The notes: generated from the letters alone by a model not told the origin. A DNA stretch of 64,000 nucleotides from Silene latifolia (GCF_048544455.1 NC_133526.1:2682001-2746000); one strand, 5' to 3'; positions 16,211-29,150 are shown, counted from the first letter of the stretch. Numbers and translations: made by a program.

Positions 16211-16299
16211 TTCCATCCGTCCCAATCAATTTTTTACCTTTCATATCTTTGTGAAGCGTATTTTACTCAAAGGTAAACAACTGAATGAGACGGAGGGAG
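16211..16299. mobile_element. Short Stowaway MITE
   Basis: An 89-bp element flanked by TA on both sides (16209-16210 and 16300-16301). The left end is ttccatccgtccc and the right end gagacggagggag, which are imperfect inverted repeats. It ends about 50 bp past the stop codon of the XendoU gene and so probably lies in its 3' UTR. Confidence 0.65.
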
Positions 16300-16351
16300 T
16301 ATTAATGAATCTAGGGCACAATGATCCCCTATAAATGTATTCAGTAACAAT

Positions 16352-19300
16352 TTACTCTGCAGCAATGGGGAAGGCAGAGCCAATTTTGTTTCCGAGACGA
16401 TAACACTTGACATTAACCGGGTATGGACCGACTTCAACATGGTTCTCCTCTCCACCAGCAAAGAAACAAAGTGTATAGAGAGCTACCTCAAACTCAGGGC
16501 TTACCCCAACAAACATGCTTGAAACAGACTTCAGTACTCCATTCCACTCAAATTGAACTGTTATCAGCTGTGTTTCCGAATCCGGCTGCATTGAAAAAAC
16601 CAGTTCAGCTGAATGCTATGGAAAAAGTAAAAAGACTGAGATACTAAGTTGGGATATTCTCTCGTGTACCCCTCAACTTTTCCATTTTCTAAGAAGTACC
16701 CCTCTTTTCTTGCAAAAAAACTTTGACCGTCAGTAACTCTTAGCTACAAGTTCAGAATACGATAAACTGTTTTTTCAAATTGACCGTCTTTAAGAGGTCT
16801 TCAGTTTAAAAAAGAATTCATCGACGTCTCAACTTGTAGTCGGGAATTATGGTCGGTCAAAATTTATTCGTTAAAAAAGCTTTGACCAACCATAAGTACC
16901 GGCTACGAGTTTAAAAAGCGGTGATTTTTTTTTCAAATTCAAGGCGTTGACGAGATAATTGGTTTGAAAAAAAAAATTACCGTTTTCTAAACTCGTAACA
17001 GAGAATTATTGTCGGTCAAAGTTTTTGTTTGAAAAACGAAGGATACACCTTAGAAAACGAAAAAGTTCAGGGGTACACGAGAGAATATCCCTACTAAGTT
17101 TCAGTCGTCGTAATGACAATGATGAGAGAAGACTTACAAATTGTCCACGTCTTCTAGGCAAGATGAAACCTTGATAGTCCACTCTCCCCTTTGCTTCTTC
17201 AAGGTAAAACTGTAGAAATTATATCGTAAGTTTTCGACAGAGGTAAAGGTTGCGTATACATGACCCCTGACCTCGTCATAGGTATGCATTAAAGTACAGT
17301 AATTGATGCGGGAGCATTGGAAGATAGCGAAAATGAAGTACTCATTAGTCGGAATGTAACTCAAATAACAGAAGGTTTCAAAATGGGTTCGAGTTATGTG
17401 ATGAAGGTGAAATGGGAGTGCAATGTAGGAAGAAACAGTGAAGGCACGGTTCCCTAGACTGTGTAGGAGACACGATTTCCCAAATCGTGTTGGATTAGCT
17501 ATTAGATCCCGGTTTGTGTTCTGTTTTCCGATTTACAACAACAAACACAATAAATTCCGCTGCAAAATTCTACATACACAGTTCGTTCATTCAAAACCTA
17601 CGCGTTGAAGGAATGTACCTGAAGCCAATTGTGAAAACCCGAGACCTGTTGTTCCCCGCGTTCCTTGATTTCACCAACAAAGACATGCTCAAAAGAAGAA
17701 GACGAACCAGAAGTACCACCTCGGCCATAAAGGGTAAACCAGAGATCAGTCAACATTCTTTTAAATTCCTGGAAATTCTCGGTGAAAATTCCTCTGCTGT
17801 TAAGATACTTGTGAAGATACTTGATCGGGGCGGTTCTACTGATCTCTTCGATGAATGCAGCTTGTTCCTGTCTTTCCTGAGCTGTAACATTTTCCTTGAC
17901 ACCCTCATGTGGGTTATAGTTATCAAGAAGCGCACAGAAGCGAGAAAATGTAGGCTTTCTGAGCACTTGTTCGCCTACCCATGTAAAAAGACTTGACTCA
18001 GCCATATCTTCCCGGCCATATACCTTTTTGCCCTCGCCAACATCAAGTTCATAGTCCGTACCAGGTGTAAGGCGGTTCAAGTCAAGCTCCCATAGCTTTG
18101 CACAAGCCTTTTTGTAATCAGATAGCTCGGCTTGAGTTGGCTCCATTTCTGAAACATACTTGACTTCCTCAGAATATTCTTGCTCATCTGATGGACATTT
18201 GTATGAATCCCAATGTTCCATACGTATCTGTTCATCGCGAATATATTACCCAATTAATATGCAATGTTAACACCAGAAGAAAAAAGAACGATGTTATAGT
18301 GCGTCTGTAGTCGATATGGTGCAATACCTTTTGTGGGCGCTTGTTATGCTTCTTATGAGCTACTTCCCAACCATCAGAGTTTTCAGGTTGTTCTTCCTGT
18401 TTAGATCAGAACGATGTTATGTTAAGTTCAGTATGATCAATCTTTATCAATAAATATATGATACATCTGAATGCTACTGTATTAGATATGCAGAATTTGA
18501 ACTGACCTTTTGCGTCCAATTATTACGTCTATCGCGATCTTGCTCTGCTTGATAACTCTCGTGTGCAGGCTAGTGACATGTGAATGAACAATTAAAACCA
18601 GGTAACATAGTTTGGAGTATGGACGCAGTAATAAAGACTTCGGAAAATTCAGGTCTAAGAGAAAATCCCAATATTACTGTTATAGTTATACTGTATGTAA
18701 TTTCTTGAGTGACTACTTATATATCAGAATGAAATCAATCTAAATTGTGGCCATAGGTGTCGGAACACGCTATTAATCTGTAGAGTCACATATTAATTGT
18801 TCAGCAAGGCCAGTACAGACATATCAACCTATAGATGTTTTCACTTTTCAGTACATTACCTAGATCAGTTATTGTTAACCTGATAACAATAACATCACAC
18901 AGAAAGGCTGGTTCAAGATGACCCATAAAATGTGTTGAGAATTGCAACAGATGATCATTAATCATTAATTCAGAATGAAAAGTATATCAGAGTGTTTAAT
19001 GCGGCATTTTGCTTTGATCCATCATAATTTAGAGAACAAAAATCGAGTCTTTAGCTAATTAGGGCTCCACTGGAGATGAAAATGAAAACTACTGGTTAAC
19101 TTGATACAATCCTAAAATCCTCGGTCACAGATAAAGATGATGAACATATCATTGGACTATTGGAGTACAATGAAATGAAAGGTTTCGAGATTTATAAGAT
19201 CTATTGTTCTAAAACATCGATACAGTCCTACCAAATAATCCGAAAAAACAATCAATCTTCATGGCTCTCCATTTATAATTGACACAATTCACAAACAAAT

Positions 19301-20052
19301 CAAAATCTACTTTATAAATAAACATTAAAACCTAATAAAAACTCAATTAAGATCTACAATTCTGTTACCTGTCGATGAGGCGGCCGAGATTCAGCAAATT
19401 CTGAACTCTGATTTCCTCCATACTTCCCTCCCTACATATAATCAAACAACAAACTTTATCCAATCCAATATCTCAATCTCAAAACAAGTAAAACACCCAT
19501 TACTCCAAAACCTCAGATATATAAAACCGTCTTACAAGAGACTTACGAAAAACCCTTATAAAATCCCCCAGTCTCAATGTCAAACCGAATCATACAAGAT
19601 TTAAACTCACCACAATCTCAATCTCAATACAAGTAAACACCCATTACTCCAAAACGTTGGATATATAAAACTGTCTTACAGGAGACTTAATTACGGAAAT
19701 AAAACCGAATCATCTACGATTTAAACTCACCACATTTTGTCTAGCATGTGGATTATGATCACCTTGATCATTTTCCTGCTCCCCTGAAACAACCTACATA
19801 AATTTCACAACTTTATCAAACAAACCCATGTATTAATAAAATTCGACGTAATCGTCGTAAAATAAACTAATACAATCATTAATTAATATTAATATGAGTA
19901 AAAAAGTAATTAACCTCAGCCCAGGTGGATCTTGAAGTTTGTTCAACTGATTCATTGTTGTTGTTGTTGTCGTTGTCGTTATCGTTATCGTTTCGTTGAT
20001 TGTGGTGGTGGCCGATCGCTACGTCAACTAAACCCTTGATTAAACCTTCCAT
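16352..20052 (-). CDS. Poly(U)-specific endoribonuclease, XendoU family
   Basis: A plant member of the EndoU/XendoU family: uridylate-preferring RNA endonucleases that cut by a 2',3'-cyclic phosphate mechanism. Eight exons in transcript order: 20052-19915, 19793-19731, 19431-19369, 18569-18507, 18396-18328, 18227-17619, 17209-17138, 16585-16352. All introns are GT-AG and phase 0, giving 436 residues. Residues 1-132 are hydrophilic and low-complexity, including an Asn/Asp run in exon 1, and look disordered. The XendoU domain fills residues ~165-436. FEHVFVGEIK (His ~313) and SGFHNWLQ (His ~331) hold the probable catalytic histidine pair. FYLEEAKGRVDYQGF and QFEWNGVLKSVSS follow, and the C-terminus is KIGSAFPIAAE. 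The short exon 17209-17138 carries the FYLEEAKG block and is easily missed. A 441-bp Mutator-like MITE sits in the last intron. Its plant substrate is not known to me. Confidence 0.93.
16651..17091. mobile_element. Mutator-like MITE in the last XendoU intron
   Basis: A 441-bp element with long inverted ends. The left begins gggatattctctcgtgtacc and the right is its near-perfect complement, with similarity running about 55 bp. It is flanked by an exact 9-bp target duplication, tactaagtt (16642-16650 and 17092-17100), the size made by Mutator transposases. It encodes nothing. It lies wholly in the intron 16586-17137 and leaves both splice sites intact. Confidence 0.88.
19468..19735. repeat. Tandem duplication in XendoU intron 2, includes a splice-donor copy
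   Basis: Two adjacent copies of about 130-145 bp share catctcaatctcaa-like starts, acacccattactccaaaac and gatttaaactcaccaca. The right copy contains the true donor of exon 2 (gtgagttta on the minus strand at 19730). The left copy repeats the same donor-like string near 19605-19612. Confidence 0.65.
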
Positions 20053-21359
20053 GACTGTATGTAGTAATTTGTGATCACAGAGATTTGATTTGGAATTTTG
20101 GATAATGTAGTAGATGAACAAGAGTTAATAAAAGTCTTCCAAGATTTAAAAGTGAGAGGGAGTGGTAGTTGTAAAGACTCAAGACAGTTGGACAAACCAT
20201 AATACTCCCAATCATTATTATATTCAGTCGGGTCAGTCAATTTTTTACGTTTACTTTTAAAATAAAATAATACGAGTATAAAGCCATGTTTTTTTTTTTT
20301 TTATTTAATTTTAGCTTATTTCAGTTTTGTTCAACTCTGTTCAGTTCAGCTCTTCTCTTCACAAATTAACTCTTAATTCAGTTTTTCTCTTCACAAATTA
20401 ACTCTTAATTCAGTTCAGTTCAGCTCCAATAAATTTAGTTCAGTTCAAACAGTTTCAGTCCAAAAGAAAAGGGTCTAAGAGTATTTATTTTGAGAATTAT
20501 ATTAAGAGACAATCATTCTTACATTCGAGTCGGGTCATTTTTTTACGTTTACTTTTGACATAAAATAATACAAGTATAGAGAATGTTTACTTTGAGAATC
20601 ATATTATGAGATAATAAGTTGAATAGGAAAAGTATTATCAAGTTCATTATCAATTACGGATCATTCCGGTTCTTTTGAGATCCATTTTTTTGTTCATTGA
20701 GCGACAATCTAACGGCCCACATCGGGAAAATTTATGGTAAGAAAAAAAATGAAAAGAGGCAAAAATATATTGAATTTGTTAGTTAAACGGAAACATTCTT
20801 GATTAAGATAAAGAGAATATGTTATACCGAGTAATACAAATAAAGAACTAATTTTTTTCTTTAATGGAAATATATGATATAAATATGGTTAAATATAAAT
20901 TTTAGAAAAAAAAAAATCACAATTTCACAAACGTTCCAAAAATGTATATTTCATGTTTTTTTTGGTGACTTGAAAAATAGGATTATTTTACGGAGCATGA
21001 TGTATAGATCACATTTGGTGTCATGCTACTAATGAACTAGATTTCTAAGGTTTGTGTTCGAGCTACACTTTTAAAACTTAAAATTCGCAAGGGAGAGTTT
21101 TACCAACTACACTAAATCGGATGGTCGACACCAAAGATTTGTTATAATAAATCCAAAATTTAAAAAATTTCAAAAGCCAACAAGATCATCATATGAACAT
21201 ATATTTATGTTGGTTTATATCTTCCTCTCTATTTCCGCTAAAAATGATTTTTTTAAAGTTGCTGGTTATAAATACCCTATAAATACATTGGTCTTCTTAA
21301 AAAAAAAAGTTTTTCCCGATTTTTATGATGGGCTTTTTTCCAGTAAAATGCACCGAAAA
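20053..21359. other. Intergenic, promoter side of the XendoU gene
   Basis: No gene is recognised. A stretch around tcgggtca...ttttacgtttactttt...aataatac occurs twice (about 20227-20281 and 20530-20577) as a local duplication. The first copy is followed by the MITE at 20282-20475. The remainder is AT-rich. Confidence 0.5.
20282..20475. mobile_element. Tourist-like MITE, relative of the element at 1497
   Basis: The right end reads agtccaaaagaaaagggtc, like the right end of the 1497-1910 element (agtccaaaagaacagggct), and the body has the same ttcagttcag words. TAA flanks both sides. It contains a 32-bp unit (ttctcttcacaaattaactc...) repeated twice at 20353-20415. The nearby duplicate at about 20570 lacks the insert, which supports these borders. 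Confidence 0.6.
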
Positions 21360-23579
21360 TTAAGTAAAATAAACCTCAACACTAGCACTCCGAAGAGAGT
21401 AACACACCGGACATGCCTGAACAATTTTGTCACACTTAACACATACGCACATATGTCGACACGGTAACAACACTACCGATGCCCCACGTATTTGACACGC
21501 GCGACAACTTGACGAGTTTACCCCTCTCCCACTTGCCGGGTCAACATATGTTGACCCGGCATCGTCCGCATCCCCAGCGCATTGTAGCCCACCCCTATCA
21601 CTATCTTGCTGTTGTGGGCCGCTAACCATGACATGTTGTATTTGGGCCTTAAGTGATGCTACTTGTGCTTCATGGTCCATTGCTTTGGTCTGCCAAGCAT
21701 GGGCCTCCGCATTTATTTGGGCCATCCGGCCTTGTAATTTGATGTTTCGCCTCATCGTGGTCTCGACCTCGATCTCTTTTTCTCGCAACCGCCGCGCCAC
21801 TTCCTCCTTTGCCGTAACCAATAGCGCACAATAGTGCCTTTGCCTCTTTTCTGCTAACGTGCGCTTCAATTGTTCACCCTAAATTTTAATAAAGGTAAAA
21901 CATTTATTTATCATTAAACAATTCATAAACCAAAATTGTGAATAACTTTAATAGAAAAAAGGCAAAATATGGTAGAATTGCCTATTAATTTTTCTAATTT
22001 TTTAGCTACTAGTTGTGAAAAATCATTTTTATTAAATATTTCTTTTTTATGATAAGGAGTCAATTGTCACTATCGCTTGTTCGCAAGTGGGTGTGGGATA
22101 ACCAAATAATACTCGCAAAATAAAAAATTTATAAATACTCGCAAAAAAACATTTGCAAAATAAATAAATGGTTAAAACACCTCAATGACATACGTAAACA
22201 AATGATTGATACCGAAGAATTAATATTTGTGAACATAATCTCCTACCATATTACGTACTCCAACATTAAATTAATCATAAAACTAAATTAATTAGTTGCA
22301 AAATATTTGCAAGTATTGATTGAATAGTACATGGGAAATCCTTTACTACACGAACGTATCTAAAGTAAGAACTACTAGTACTCATGACAAAACGTTTGAT
22401 ACACAAAAAGTTGTAGAACCTACATCACACTAAATAATTAATCTACCAAAATTAATTTTTAGATACAAAAAAAATTGTTTTGCTTAAAACCGTCTTTATT
22501 TTACAACATACCCAGTATTAAATGAACCACGTAGCATGCAAAGAAGTAGTCTATTAAGACAGTCTCAAATGATCGAGATTTGGTGAAAGCGAGATTAATT
22601 ACCTGGGCATGAAGGAAGTAATTAAGTTCATCATTGTGTTGTTTGAATTGGAAAGCCAGTTCTTCAGAGAAAAGAGATATAAGAGGAGGATGTTGGTGTT
22701 GAATTTGTTGTTGTTTTTGTTCTCCAAATGATAATTTAAGGCCAGTTGACACAACTTTTTGTTGTTGATTTTGATTTTGGAGTTGAGAAAGATTAATAAG
22801 TTGATTATTGTTATTATTATTATTTTGTTGTTGATTTTTAGGAGGTAAATTTAATGAATTATTAAGAGTTTTGGTTGTTGCATCTTCTCTGCTTCTTTTC
22901 CTTGGATTAACTCCAACTATACACCAAAAAAAAAATGAATTAATTGACTAAAGTATGTATTTTGAAGTTGTAAACTTTGAAATTCTAATATCAAAACTAC
23001 TAATGCAACCGGTCGGGAAACTAAGGCAGGCTAGCAGAGGCGCTCACCCTTACTGTAACACACGTTACAGGTTGTTCTACATAAACAAAAATAAAATTGC
23101 ACTAGGTACTCCCTAACAAAAGGGTTATCATCAGTGAGTTATTTTGTTTTATTTCATTGACGAAGACTCCCTTCGAAATGAGACATCATAGAATATCAAT
23201 TCAATCATAAACTTAAATTAAAAAAAAAAATTAATATAAAAACTAACCTCCATTGTTATTGAAAAACGTATGGGATTCTTCAAGAAATCCTCCTATACCA
23301 CCATTCTTACTTTCTTGCACGTTTCTACATCCAAATTCATCAACCCAAATCAATAATCAATGATCACAAATTCTTGTTTGAGACGAAGACAAAAACTTGT
23401 TTGTCCCATCTATCTCAGTATGGGACAATTTAATCCGTTTTAAATTTAAACGGATATGTCTGTCTTTTTAATCAAATTTGTAACAACTCATACAAAAGTA
23501 ACAAAATAGAGAAAAAAAAGAGTAAAAGAAACCTGTTTAAGAGAAGAACATTTGAAGGGTATTGAGCTTGGACCGCCAT
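21360..23579 (-). CDS. BOI/SBP-type RING E3 ubiquitin ligase
   Basis: A member of the BOI-related (S-ribonuclease-binding-protein-like) RING ligases, which in Arabidopsis restrain cell death and gibberellin responses. Four exons in transcript order: 23579-23533, 23324-23248, 22916-22603, 21878-21360. Phases fit and give 318 residues. The N-terminus is MAVQAQYPSNVLLLNR. Residues ~42-125 are rich in Gln and Asn, with runs of N and Q, and look disordered. The WRD-type coiled coil follows (residues ~150-230, LKRTLAEKRQRHY to QAQIQ-like repeats). The C-terminal RING (residues ~271-305) reads CRAC, then CRHMCVC, then CPVC, with every metal ligand visible, ending SASVEVYFT. That C-terminus is typical of the family. 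I cannot tell which paralogue it is. In Arabidopsis, as I recall, an SBP-type gene lies next to LON2, which is also on this window. Confidence 0.93.
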
Positions 23580-25332
23580 GACGATATGATATGATACGAT
23601 ATGATATATTATATATTTATACGAGCATGGTTTGTGTTAAGGAAAAAAAGATGGGATTATAAAGGAGAAAAATGAGAAACAAGGAAGGGTATGGAGGTGC
23701 AAATGTATGTAGGGTAGAATTTTATGAGAGAAAGATGCATGAGATTTTGTGAATAAGATGGATATATTGGAAATAAACAAAAGGAGAATAAAATAATAAA
23801 AAAAGTAAACATTAAGGAAGAAAATCAGCCAAAAAAAAATAGAGGTGATATATGAAATTTAGATGATGGCCTACCAAGGCGGACTCTTCAATGTATAAAT
23901 CTTTTTAAATGATGATGCCAAGAAAATTTATTTTATTTTTGAGAGGTGATAATGCCAAAATTTAAAATTTGGTATATTAATATTTTTTTTTTTTTGGTGA
24001 AATTGCGAAGTGTCTTCTGTTATAGATTTGATATAAGCAAATTTATCATAGCAGGTCAAGTTAATAGAATACGGTTATCAGATTTTAGAAATAAGTTTGA
24101 TTACAATTACGTTATTTTCACGTATATATTGAATATGTCGTTACAGAATGATCTAATGTACTATAATGTATTGCATCATAGTAGATTTTGACTTCTTTTT
24201 TTTAGCCTTTTAATGAACCACTCTGAATCGAGAATTTGTTTTATACTAATCACTTTGAATCGAGATTTAGAGTTACAATCTTTCATTATACTAACAAAAT
24301 ACCTTTTTTTTTTTGTTTCATTGAGTTGTTTACGTTTTTATAAATTCTTCTCATATATTAAAAAACGCAAATAATTCAATGAAAAAGAGTAGTTTTAAAT
24401 TTGCTTCTTTCTTTCATTTGAAAAGATGGAGAAATATGAGAGGTGGGATAAGCTTTTCTTGAAGAGAGTGTGTAGTGTTTGTTAGCATCATGAAAGAATG
24501 TGACTCTAAATCTCTAATTACTCCAACTTCTTACCTACTTTAATTTGTAACTTTAATTCATGAATGCAACCCATGTATCTTGTACTCGTAAGTCACACGA
24601 TGCACAATGAGAATTGCAAAAAAAAATAAAAAATTGTTTTAGTACTTTCTTGGTCTCAATTACGGAGTATGACATAACACGTAAATAAAATAAACAGAAA
24701 TAGATGATTACTTAATTAATAAACATGGTATAGTTTTAAGGTACGACCTAATAGTATACTTTTGAGGAATTAAGCCTTATTAGTTATTACGTTACGCGTT
24801 AAATTGTTAATATACTCCGTATTATTTAAGAAATGCATTGTAATGACAACTTATGTAGTTACGTTCAATGATCATTCAATCACAAGGTTTTAGGGATTTG
24901 TTGAAATATTTTGCTTAGTTAAGAAGATTCATACTCTAAAAAACAACAAATTCTTCCTCTTTGCTTATCTTAGAATCTAAAGAAGAGATCAAGAGTACCT
25001 TCGATTTTCTATGATATCATCACACAAATTATAGTTCTTGGAAAACAACATTTTCAATACCAAGACTTTTTCCCACAAAAAGAAAACTCAAATCTAGAAT
25101 TTCCTATTAAAAGTATTGTAAACTATTGTACAAAAATTTTGTAAATCGAATTTATTTGATGACTAATTCGTCACCTAACCAATATCGTCTTTAAGAAATT
25201 ATATTAAGAAAATACTATGTAACCAATATATGCCGAAACTAAATCACTTGTTATATTGATTTTTCTTTTAATTACTAGTGTAATGTATGTAAGAAACATT
25301 TTCTTGTCTAGTTGATGGTATGCAAAATCATT
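23580..25332. other. Intergenic, promoter side of the RING gene
   Basis: No gene is recognised. A gatatgatatgatac-type simple repeat and several TATA-like strings (for example minus-strand tataaata at 23614-23621) lie just upstream of the RING gene ATG, so the start site cannot be chosen. The rest is AT-rich with poly-A and poly-T tracts. Confidence 0.45.
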
Positions 25333-25337
25333 GTATG

Positions 25338-25926
25338 TGATGGGGCATATTCTGCACCCGCTGACCAAGTCAACATATTGAGCGAGGTCAAAGATATCCA
25401 CAGCCAGTCAACAACTTTAAACAAAGATATCCAATTACGGCCTATCGGCCATCACCCGCTCTCGGCCGCTAACTAGCTCGGGAGACACATCCGCGTCTCA
25501 TATCCAAGACCCCTCGGCATGGAGTCAATCGGGCCCTTCGGCCGACAGGGTCCCTCGGCCGAGGTCGATCGCCTTTCCACCGCGCTAGCCACTTGGCCAC
25601 TTGGCCACTACGTGACAAAAGGTGAAAGTCTATAAATACTCCACCTCTCTCATTGAGAAGGGGATCCAGAATCTAACCTAAGAACCACTTAAATTGGTAT
25701 TATCTCTCTCATCTCTCTACAATACACGCCTTCAAGCAACATACTACTTAATCACAATAAGTTCACTGACTTGAGCGTCGGAGTGAGTACGCTTGGCACA
25801 AAGCCAAGCCCTCAGTTTACTCATTGTTGCAGGAGAGGCCGAGGAGAGCAATCAAGGCTAGAAGAGGCATTATTCGACAAAGCTAGCGTGGTAAACAAAC
25901 CTACTCCGGAATTCATACTCGGAACA
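25338..25926 (+). mobile_element. Solo LTR, 589 bp
   Basis: Begins tgatgggg and ends tcggaaca, and is flanked by an exact 5-bp target duplication, gtatg (25333-25337 and 25927-25931). It contains a TATA-like ctataaatactcc near 25631, as expected for an LTR promoter. It is much more GC-rich than its surroundings. No internal retrotransposon sequence adjoins it. The superfamily is uncertain; the length and GC-rich body suit Ty3/gypsy. Confidence 0.85.
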
Positions 25927-25931
25927 GTATG

Positions 25932-27390
25932 AATATTATTTTTGGGTAAAAAGAGCTAAATAAGGACGATCTTGATGTTGTCTGAATATGAATTAAAATC
26001 ATGAACGACATTTTTTATGATTTTATTAACCAAGCAAGTTGACATCTGCTCATTCAATTAAATTAATAAAATGCATAAATAAACTACTATTAATTTAGAT
26101 ACATCACTATATCTGTATACACCAATAATTTTTGAATATTTATTTTGTGTATTTGGTTGATTAGTTAGAATTGGTGCAAGTCACACATGATATCATTAAC
26201 CATACACATTGATTATGAGGTGAGAAATTGCCGTGAATTAGGCAATATTTTCTTGTGTAGTAGGGGAAATTTTGAATTTTTGACCATGTCCCCCATCTTG
26301 GGTGTCATAAATTAGTGACAAATTATTTGATTAGCCGTCCATAATTCTACTAATCAATCTATTGTGTCATAAAGCAAACGATTTCTTTAACAAATTGTAG
26401 TTAGTGGAGTAATTCATGCAACATATAATACAAATTATTGTTTCAGACCGGTATATCTGTCTTAAATTTAAAATGGTTCACAGATAATGTATAAATGGAC
26501 AAAAGTGAAATATTTATTAGAAAATAATAAAAAGTTCGTCTCATTCTATTAAGTAGGTGTAATTTAATTAATCGTTTTATTCTTAAGATGGATATTACCA
26601 TCTTATGATCGAGAGACGGATATGATTCTATGAATTACACGTATTGTAAAAATTTCTAAGAGAGTGATTAATGAAATGTTAGGTTTGAAACAACCCATCA
26701 TTTTTTATGAAATCGTTAATTGTCTTAATCAAAGACAGTTCGATTTCAAGTCCTTATTAGACTATAGACCTAAGGATGGCTCAACCACAAACAATGTTAA
26801 ATAAGAGAGGTCGGTATAAATTTATGAAGAATAATAATTTGCACGAAAAAGAAAGGGATCAAAAATTCAAAACCATACATAGGAGCTTTTATTTTATTAT
26901 ATGAAATAAACTTAATTTTTGACGCTTATAACCCTTCTATCGAATTTAATAAATTTGGTGACAAAGGAAGACTATACAGTTCAGCCGGGATAAAATAAGG
27001 GAAATTATATAATAAATACGTCACTAATTGCTTAGAGATTCAATACAACCATATTGATCAATTACAGTACTCCGTATCATTTTCCATAAATGTTACTAAG
27101 GAGATAAACCCAAATTAAGAATTCGTCGTAATAGATACAAGAGAACCGGCCAAGCGTATTTAATTTGGGTTTATCTCCTTTAAAATACAGAATTCTATAG
27201 ATTTTGATGATGACGAAGTTAGAAATCAGGTCATAAGCATCACATCTCATTGCTATCTGTAAAATTTTTTTGTTATTAATTTGGTTGAAAGATGGTGGCA
27301 AACTTTAGAAATTTGTTAGGATGGTATACTAAGCAAGTTGGGTTGTTGCATGAGTATGAGCATGGTTCTAAAGGCATACTTTGCCCCACT
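25932..27390. other. AT-rich intergenic stretch
   Basis: No gene, RNA gene or clear transposon end was seen. The sequence is AT-rich and non-coding in all frames beyond chance short reading frames. Confidence 0.45.
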
Positions 27391-28118
27391 CTTTCTTGTT
27401 ATTTCAAATTTCAACCAAAAACAACGTTGCACCACATGACTTATTGTATTTGTTTTCTCCAAGTCTGACCAAATTTATTTCATTTTCAGACTGATAAATT
27501 GTTTATAATAAATATGCACCACCTAATACAATACTCTAGTATTCAGGAATATTTAGATTAACTGATAAAGGATGTTACAGTTTAATTAGAGATTTTGGAT
27601 TCAAGCTCTGAGAATTAAGTAAATTAACAAATGGTTTTACAATTATAATTGTGTAAAACCATTTTACAAAAGAATTGTTATTTTCGCTAAACTTTACAGC
27701 AAAATTTTAAATATATTATTATACAAGTCTAAGTCATGCTTGCCATCTCTTATTTGAAAATGATGAATCATCATGTATTTTCTCATTGAAGAGTAGGATT
27801 ATTTTCTCGTGGACGAAGATGAATCATATTTAGCCAATTTTCATTTAGATCAAGCTTTATTATCAATGAAAAGTGCATCAAATTTAATTCTCATTAATTA
27901 GAATGTACATATGATGACATGATACTCTAAATATATATATCTCGGAATTTTTCTAGTCTCAACTCTCAACCCAAAATAAGGATGCATTACATCGATATAT
28001 TGATCTTTGATCATTTCAAAGTTTTATCTTGATTTATCACTCTCTCCGTCTCATTCAAAATTTGGTTAAAGGATCCAAAAATAAGTGTTTTTGGTCCTTT
28101 ATCTGAGAAAATAATTAG

Positions 28119-28262
28119 TCTTGCTGAAGACGGGTCGGAGCAAGTGACGGATAATGTCACTCACAAAACGGATAGGGAGGACAAGGTGGGGGCACCCCCA
28201 TGTGTTTCTCTCTCTCCTCTATTTGAGCCATTTGTGATACGTGCCGTCATAAATGAGATTTT
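28119..28262 (+). repeat. Interspersed repeat, family A copy 1
   Basis: Begins tcttgctgaagacgggtcgg and contains aacggataggg, ggtgggggcacccccatgtg and ctctctcctctattt. A second copy with the same order of words is at 29264-29440. A more distant relative is possible at about 49105-49230. It is probably a non-autonomous DNA element, but its ends and target duplication were not resolved. Confidence 0.5.
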
Positions 28263-28669
28263 TTGCTGAGAAAATTTGACCCGATGTTGTTGTTGTTGTT
28301 AGGCCATGTTGGCTGCGAGTAATAATGGATAAAGTCATCAAGTTGGTTAACGTTACACCGCATGACTTATACGGAGTAATTAGCAAATTCTTGTTTTAGA
28401 TGTGTCATTTCTATGTAAAATAATGAGACGGTTTTGTGATAATTTTATGATTAAATATATATAATCACAATAATTCAGCTAATGTTACAACTTATTGGTA
28501 ATTTTCTTTTCTAAAAGTGGTCATATTGGGCTCTAAAACGGTTTTAAAAACCTCATTTTATTATTTCAGGCAAAAATAAATCGTTTTAAGGGAGACTAAC
28601 TCTATAATTATTTGTTTTCTCAAGTCTGACCAAGTTTATTTCATTTTCAGACAGATTAATTGTTTACTA

Positions 28670-28963
28670 CTCCCTCCGTTTAACTCCACTTCGTATGTTT
28701 GCTTTTTACACGGGTATTAAGGAGCAGATTAAAAAAACTATAAAAAGTACATAGGGAAAAAGAATGATCGGGTTAAAAATGTTAAAAAAAATATAAAGAT
28801 GGGGTTTTATGGTGGATTAGTGTGGGCGTATGGATAACATTTTTTGTAAATATGGAGTGTGAATAAGGATAGAATGGTCATTTTATTGACCTAAAAAGGA
28901 AACATGTAAAGTGGAGTTAAATGGACGAAAAAGAAATAGTACAATGAAGTTGAATGGAGGGAG
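28670..28963. mobile_element. Stowaway MITE, 294 bp
   Basis: Starts ctccctccgtttaactccac and ends with the matching inverted repeat (gtggagttaaatgga ... tggagggag). TA flanks it on both sides (28668-28669 and 28964-28965). The duplicated locus at about 27508 lacks it. A SINE later inserted at its right border. Confidence 0.85.
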
Positions 28964-28971
28964 TATATAAT

Positions 28972-29150
28972 TTTTTTGGTCTAAACAATCCGGTAATCCG
29001 AACCATATTGGGCCGAATAATCCGGATTTCGGGGCGTGTCCAAGGATTACGGTATTTAAACCCCTCCCACTCGCAGTTGTGGGGGATCGATCCGCAGACC
29101 TCCCTACCAAGCGCAGCCCCATGCTACTACTGCGCCAACCAACGATTGGT
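28972..29150 (-). mobile_element. tRNA-derived SINE with long target duplication
   Basis: Read on the minus strand, the element starts accaatcgttggttggcgc. It has an A box (tggcgcagtag) and a B box (ggatcgatccc, one mismatch to consensus), then a tRNA-unrelated body ending in a short A tract. The flanks are an exact 18-bp target duplication, atggagggagtatataat (28954-28971 and 29151-29168). The duplication copies the end of the Stowaway MITE, so the SINE arrived after it. About 179 bp. Confidence 0.9.

Noticed and set aside
17134-17364. Open frame overlapping the short XendoU exon
   Set aside because: It is another frame. The real exon is 17209-17138, which encodes the conserved FYLEEAKG block between good splice sites.
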